From the NCBI GenBank assembly GCA_006226755.1, contig SBGE01000308.1, positions 1 to 36,250 of the forward strand: a stretch of DNA of 36,250 nucleotides, written 5' to 3'. The stretch is from Deltaproteobacteria bacterium (lineage in GTDB: Bacteria > Bdellovibrionota > Bacteriovoracia > Bacteriovoracales > Bacteriovoracaceae). Below, one piece after another: positions 32,910 through 36,250 of the stretch. The notes under the pieces are model-generated. The model was not told the DNA's origin. It saw only the letters and a list, made by a program, of their open reading frames with translations, and did not search any database. Numbering within the stretch: the stretch's first letter is position 1; each line of letters opens with the position of its first letter. Position numbers and translations under genes: made by a program.

Positions 32910-33662
32910 CTAGAAATTAAAGCCAATAGATAACGTTGTTCGCTCTTGAGTATAGTTATTGTATCTGGTAGCTGTTCCTGTATAGATATCTAGCTTGACG
33001 TATTCCGCTCTAAAAACCAGTGCTTTCTGATAAGCGTAGAGAGGGTAGGCGAGACCTTTTCCGCCACCTAATGGAATGTAAAATACAACACCAATTGTTA
33101 ATTCATCACCTTCATAATTAACAGTAGTAATAGGTTTTTTGAAATAGAAACTATAGTTTACATCAGTATGATAACCTGTAGGATAGAGAACGATTTCTGG
33201 GTACACTTGAGTCGCATTATTAAATTCGAGTGAGTATTGATTCCACGGATCGAGATTTTTTAAATAAAAATATTCAGCAGATATTCGAATTCCTATTCGC
33301 TCCCAGAGAAGAGGAAATGTAAATCCAGTTTTTGCAATGTATTCCACCCACTTGTATTGATGTCCATCAGTATCTGAAGTTTGAAGTGAACCATCTGTAT
33401 ACTGTGCCTTGAGTTCCATATCAAACCAAGGGGGAATAAAAAAATACTGCCAGGTAAGTGCGTAACTCAGACCTTTTTGACTTTGTTCTTGTGGGATAAC
33501 AGATCCGAAATTTCTCGTTTCGACAAACTTGGTGGTTGCGTGACCCACTGTAAATTCGTAGCGTGAACGTGAAGGGAGTTTAGCCGCTTCTAGAGAAGAA
33601 GCTAAAAAATATAAGGTCATGAATGTGATAAGCCTGATAGGCTTCCCTGCCCACGTATTCAT
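32910..33662 (-). CDS. Outer-membrane beta-barrel-like protein
   Basis: A 250-residue protein with an N-terminal signal (TFMTLYFLASSLEAA) and a mature part of alternating strands rich in Tyr, Phe and Trp: LSYALTWQYFFIPPWFDMELKAQY, IGIRISAEYFYLK, DELTIGVVFYIPLGGG. The last residues TLSIGFNF end in Phe with alternating hydrophobics, which is the classic C-terminal signal for outer-membrane insertion. So it is probably a small barrel of 8 to 12 strands. No named family is recognised. ATG 33620 (residue 15, MTLYFL) is an alternative start. Confidence 0.78.
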   Translation of the reverse strand: MNTWAGKPIRLITFMTLYFLASSLEAAKLPSRSRYEFTVGHATTKFVETRNFGSVIPQEQSQKGLSYALTWQYFFIPPWFDMELKAQYTDGSLQTSDTDGHQYKWVEYIAKTGFTFPLLWERIGIRISAEYFYLKNLDPWNQYSLEFNNATQVYPEIVLYPTGYHTDVNYSFYFKKPITTVNYEGDELTIGVVFYIPLGGGKGLAYPLYAYQKALVFRAEYVKLDIYTGTATRYNNYTQERTTLSIGFNF

Positions 33663-33776
33663 CTCTGTGATTTTACCATGCCAATGAAAATAATTCTTTT
33701 TGGGTAAGATTGCCTCTTTTGGTCAATTGTAAAGAAAAATTTAAATAAAAACAGCTATTTACGGTTAAAAATTGAC

Positions 33777-33804
33777 TAAAGTTGTCGGGTAAACCTTCCG
33801 AATA
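33777..33804 (+). promoter_or_regulatory. Sigma-28-like flagellar promoter of the flagellin gene
   Basis: TAAAGTTG (33777-33784), a 12-nt spacer and TCCGAATA (33797-33804) resemble the FliA consensus TAAAGTTT-N11-GCCGATAA. It lies 23 nt before the flagellin ATG, and a flagellin gene is the expected target. Confidence 0.6.
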
Positions 33805-33827
33805 GTTGATTGGGAAAGTTTGCTATT

Positions 33828-34661
33828 ATGAAATACAGTGTAGAGCCAAAAATTTCTGCACTTGTCGGACACTCGAGTCTTAAACAGAACTCCGCTAGGG
33901 TGGAGTCTTCTGTTGTTAAGATGTCGTCTGGCAAGCGTATCAACAAAGCCGCGGATGATGCGGCCGGGCTCTCTATCGCCTCCAAACTCAACTCCCAAAT
34001 CAAATCCATGTCTCAAGCAGTCAGAAACACCAATAACGCCGTGTCTATGGTCCAAGTGGCCGAGGGCGGTCTGTCAGAAGTTCAAGGCATTCTTTCCCGT
34101 ATGCGTGAACTAACCATCCAAGCAGCCAGTGATACTAACGGAGATACTGAAAGATCGTATCTAGGAAAAGAATTTGAACAAATGAAGGATGAAATCGCGC
34201 GTAACGCTGACTCTGTAAGATTCATGAAAAATAAATTTTTTGACGCCTCTATTGAAAAATTAACTATTCAGGCAGGTACCTCGAACTCAGAAAATGATGT
34301 GATTGAACTCGATATGAGAGAAATGGTCCAGACTTTGGATGCTCTAGGAATCTTTGATGCCAATCTTAGAACTCATATTTCGTCAGTCGCTTCTATTGAT
34401 AAGATTGATTACGCCATTAAATCTGTATCTGAATCAAGAGCGGTTCTAGGATCACTTCAGTCAAGACTGCAAACTGCAGCTTCTAATTTGAATAATCAAA
34501 AGGTCAACGCTGAATCAGCAAGATCAACCATTGAGGATCTAGATTATGCTCTGGAAGTGGCAACTTATGCCAAGTCTAAAGTCATGGAAAACGCTGCTAT
34601 TTCAGTCGTCGCTCACGTAAATACCGGTCCAGATGTCTTAGGACTTCTCCTCAAAGACTAG
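33828..34661 (+). CDS. fliC: Flagellin
   Basis: A 277-residue flagellin, the subunit of the flagellar filament. The N-terminal D0/D1 segment is typical: VVKMSSGKRINKAADDAAGLSIASKLNSQIKSMSQAVRNTNNAVSMVQVAEGGL, then ILSRMRELTIQAASDTN. The C-terminal half has SESRAVLGSLQSRLQTAASNLNNQ and ends with VLGLLLKD. The variable middle domain is nearly absent, so the filament subunit is a short one. The start MKYSVEPKISALVGHS is less standard than usual. The track starts at 33810 (TTG); I chose ATG 33828 because of spacing to the sigma-28-like promoter. Only one flagellar gene lies in the window. Confidence 0.92.
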   Translation: MKYSVEPKISALVGHSSLKQNSARVESSVVKMSSGKRINKAADDAAGLSIASKLNSQIKSMSQAVRNTNNAVSMVQVAEGGLSEVQGILSRMRELTIQAASDTNGDTERSYLGKEFEQMKDEIARNADSVRFMKNKFFDASIEKLTIQAGTSNSENDVIELDMREMVQTLDALGIFDANLRTHISSVASIDKIDYAIKSVSESRAVLGSLQSRLQTAASNLNNQKVNAESARSTIEDLDYALEVATYAKSKVMENAAISVVAHVNTGPDVLGLLLKD

Positions 34662-34667
34662 TCGATT

Positions 34668-34673
34668 TATAAT
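34668..34673 (+). promoter_or_regulatory. TATAAT -10 box six nt before the 34680 start
   Basis: A perfect TATAAT is followed by ATTCCT and ATG 34680 with no Shine-Dalgarno; transcription from here would be leaderless. The -35 region is weak. Confidence 0.45.
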
Positions 34674-34679
34674 ATTCCT

Positions 34680-35213
34680 ATGAGAAAAGATCATAAGAGG
34701 GACCTGAAAACGGCCCCTAAAAAACTCCAAATCAAGGTTTGGCCGTTTTTTGCGGTTCTTGTTCTGTTTATGTTTTTTAAGCGCGACAGCCTTAAGGAAT
34801 TCTTTCCAGGGCTACGATCAGAAGATGTGGCCAAAGCCGCCCTCAAAGAAGACATGAGTATCCGACACCCTATCACTAAGCTTTATTTTGAGACATATAA
34901 GTTCGATGGGGCCCAGGAATTTGCTGATGAGTTTTGGAAGAAGTGTGAAGATAATCTAAATAATCAATCTAAGGCCAAAAGATGTGCTGAGTTTGTTAAA
35001 AACTTAATTGATCGAGAAGGAAGTAGGCCTGTCATAGCCAAGGCGATAACCGATCATTACTGCCTTGAAAGAAACTTCTCTCCATTTTGCAATGAAGTTT
35101 ATGCTTACTGGAAGGTGGATGATTCAGATTATTCTCTTCAGATTTTAGAGAGATCTTGTAAAGAGCTTGAAGATAAAGACGGTTGTCAAATTTCTCAAAA
35201 AATTATGGATTGA
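34680..35213 (+). CDS. Cys-rich membrane-anchored protein with Sel1/Hcp-like end
   Basis: A 177-residue protein with a basic N-terminal tail (residues 1-19), one membrane helix (VWPFFAVLVLFMFF, 20-33) and a soluble helical part. Cysteines recur in pairs: KKCEDN, AKRCAEF, DHYCLERN, PFCNEVY and SCKELEDKDGCQ. The last pair matches the C-x8-C spacing of Hcp-type Sel1 repeats. It should sit in the inner membrane with the Cys-rich part outside. It follows flagellin by 18 bp but has its own -10-like box, so a flagellar role is only possible. It overlaps the convergent gene by 11 nt. Confidence 0.65.
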   Translation: MRKDHKRDLKTAPKKLQIKVWPFFAVLVLFMFFKRDSLKEFFPGLRSEDVAKAALKEDMSIRHPITKLYFETYKFDGAQEFADEFWKKCEDNLNNQSKAKRCAEFVKNLIDREGSRPVIAKAITDHYCLERNFSPFCNEVYAYWKVDDSDYSLQILERSCKELEDKDGCQISQKIMD

Positions 35214-36039
35214 AATCTGCAGTTGCTCCGACTGAATCAGTAACTCGAAGTTTGTCAGCAGTCGCTCTGTAATCAACTTTAACAACTGTTCCAAGACCTG
35301 TGACGTTGATTGATCTAATAGGAGCGACGTCTCCTGAAGCATTTGAAGCAAAAACCAAAATCTTGTTTAAATTCGAATCCAACACATAAAGTTCATTCCT
35401 TGAAACAGAGACAGCTGCATCAACAGGGGAGATCATTTGAGTGGCACCTCCGGCAAGTGTTCGTTTGATATCAGTTTGGTGCTCTGTCGTTTTCCCATCC
35501 ACGCAAGCTAATCGATTATAGAATGAAAGTCTGGCTTCGCTAGAGTGAATCACAATCAGTTGATTATTGGCTTCATCAAGAGAAACTGCACTTGCTGAAT
35601 CGAGATTGGTGGTATTCGTCAATCTTCCTGTCGGAGCGATATTTCCACCTTGATTTACCTTCCAGGAATAGATAGCTTTCGTTTCTCCAATTAGCCCTAG
35701 AATCATGTTATTTGTTGTGTCGAGATGAAGGTGATGAATCGTTCCATCAAGTCGAGTCTGATCTCCTGCATGATTGTATTTATGAGTTAGGGTGCCATCA
35801 AACCAACGTGTAAAAATGATTCTATCCATACCAAAAATTTCTAGGTTCCCATCTTCGCTGATATCTTTATTTTTAAGTGTGGCATTTGAATTGAAAAGAT
35901 CGTAGCAATTGGATCCTATCATTGATCCTCCTGAGGGCTGCCCATAAAGTTCAGCTTGGGAGTTACAGGTATCTATTTCTGCTTGAGAAGCAAAAGTTTG
36001 ACTCGTTAAAATTAAGAAAATGAAGATTCCTTTTTTCAT
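35203..36039 (-). CDS. Secreted beta-propeller-like (NHL/WD-type repeat) protein
   Basis: A 278-residue protein with a signal peptide (MKKGIFIFLILTSQTFA). The mature part has repeating units with small residues, Asp and hydrophobics: LHLDTTNNMILGLIGETKAIYSW, VSLDEANNQLIVIHSSEARLSFY, VSVSRNELYVLDSNLNKILVFAS. These resemble blades of an extracellular beta-propeller. I chose ATG 36039 over 36051 because GAGG sits 6 nt before it and the signal begins there. The upstream gene ends 8 nt before, so they are probably co-transcribed. Function unknown; propellers often bind proteins or surface sugars. Confidence 0.72.
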   Translation of the reverse strand: MKKGIFIFLILTSQTFASQAEIDTCNSQAELYGQPSGGSMIGSNCYDLFNSNATLKNKDISEDGNLEIFGMDRIIFTRWFDGTLTHKYNHAGDQTRLDGTIHHLHLDTTNNMILGLIGETKAIYSWKVNQGGNIAPTGRLTNTTNLDSASAVSLDEANNQLIVIHSSEARLSFYNRLACVDGKTTEHQTDIKRTLAGGATQMISPVDAAVSVSRNELYVLDSNLNKILVFASNASGDVAPIRSINVTGLGTVVKVDYRATADKLRVTDSVGATADFNP

Positions 36040-36047
36040 TACTAACC

Positions 36048-36250
36048 TCATGGAGTAGTCCCTGTACAGGTAAGTGAAGGCGTAGCAGTTGCTGCACCAT
36101 CAGTCACATCAAAGACACCTGTATGTGGACCAGACGGATTAGATCCACCTTTATATTCTACATCTACGGTACAGCTTGAGCCTGGAGTCAGCGTTCCCGT
36201 GCAAAAATCATTTAAAATAGACCATTTTGATCCTACCCCTGAAGATCTAG
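36048..36250 (-). CDS. C-terminal end of a secreted Ig-like/ASH-type repeat protein (partial)
   Basis: The frame is open from the window edge to a TGA at 36048-36050, so only the last 66 or so residues are seen. The visible part reads like a bacterial Ig-like or ASH/Hydin-type repeat: CTGTLTPGSSCTVDVEY followed by a Gly/Ser-rich hairpin and TPSLTCTGTTP. Such domains occur in long secreted or surface proteins. It lies just upstream of the propeller-like gene on the same strand, suggesting an operon of surface proteins. The start and total length are outside the window. Confidence 0.65.
   Translation of the reverse strand, partial: RSSGVGSKWSILNDFCTGTLTPGSSCTVDVEYKGGSNPSGPHTGVFDVTDGAATATPSLTCTGTTP

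Noticed and set aside
33765-34055. 96-aa and 77-aa minus-strand ORFs at the flagellin start
   Set aside because: Antisense to conserved flagellin N-terminal sequence.

Overview
The window reads as a chromosomal segment of a low-to-moderate GC, Gram-negative, flagellated bacterium. Signs of this are secreted beta-barrel-like proteins, many lipoproteins, a TonB-like protein, periplasmic GlpQ and MltD-like enzymes, a flagellin behind a sigma-28-like promoter, and a type II MenB for menaquinone. A tailed bacterial histone-fold protein and many small secreted proteins of no recognised family suggest Bdellovibrionota, perhaps the Bacteriovorax group. That placement is inference; no rRNA or tRNA is present. 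I see no prophage, insertion sequence or CRISPR array. Genes are packed tightly, with many 1-13 nt overlaps.

Layout. 1-4.3 kb: secreted protein and lipoprotein pair (left one cut by the edge), a DUF952 protein, a small lipoprotein, an M14 carboxypeptidase and an ABC solute-binding lipoprotein. 4.3-9.1 kb: PaaZ-type ALDH/hydratase, an acetyl-CoA hydrolase/CoA-transferase family protein and a divergent globin. 9.1-15.3 kb: secreted proteins, GlpQ-like phosphodiesterase, a membrane-anchored FMN glutamate-synthase-like oxidoreductase and an MltD-like transglycosylase. 15.3-19.3 kb: cytidine deaminase overlapping a CobW-type GTPase, then bS21, an unknown protein and an NSUN/RsmB-type RNA methyltransferase. 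19.3-19.8 kb: an intergenic region with palindromes and a folded, GGA-rich leader in front of a 56-codon ORF missing from the ORF track. 19.8-22.4 kb: a three-gene ABC-2 exporter. 22.5-25.1 kb: acylphosphatase, a frameshifted ung, a TonB-like protein and ClpP.

25.2-25.85 kb is a self-contained transcription unit: a good sigma-70-like promoter, a small acidic-tailed protein, a bacterial histone and a strong terminator. 25.9-28.8 kb: RMD1/DUF155 protein, gamma-glutamylcyclotransferase-like protein, ThpR and an outer-membrane-type protein. 28.8-32.1 kb (minus strand): a coupled five-gene operon of FMN reductase, truncated haemoglobin, MenB, a methyltransferase-like protein and a YbaK deacylase. 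32.2-36.25 kb: secreted proteins, flagellin, a Cys-rich membrane protein and a pair of secreted repeat-type proteins running off the right edge.

The points most worth a second look are the GGA-rich folded leader with its small ORF, the histone operon, the single-base frameshift in ung, the cdd-CobW overlap, and repeated -10-like boxes lying 6-10 nt from start codons that lack a Shine-Dalgarno sequence, which suggests leaderless mRNAs.
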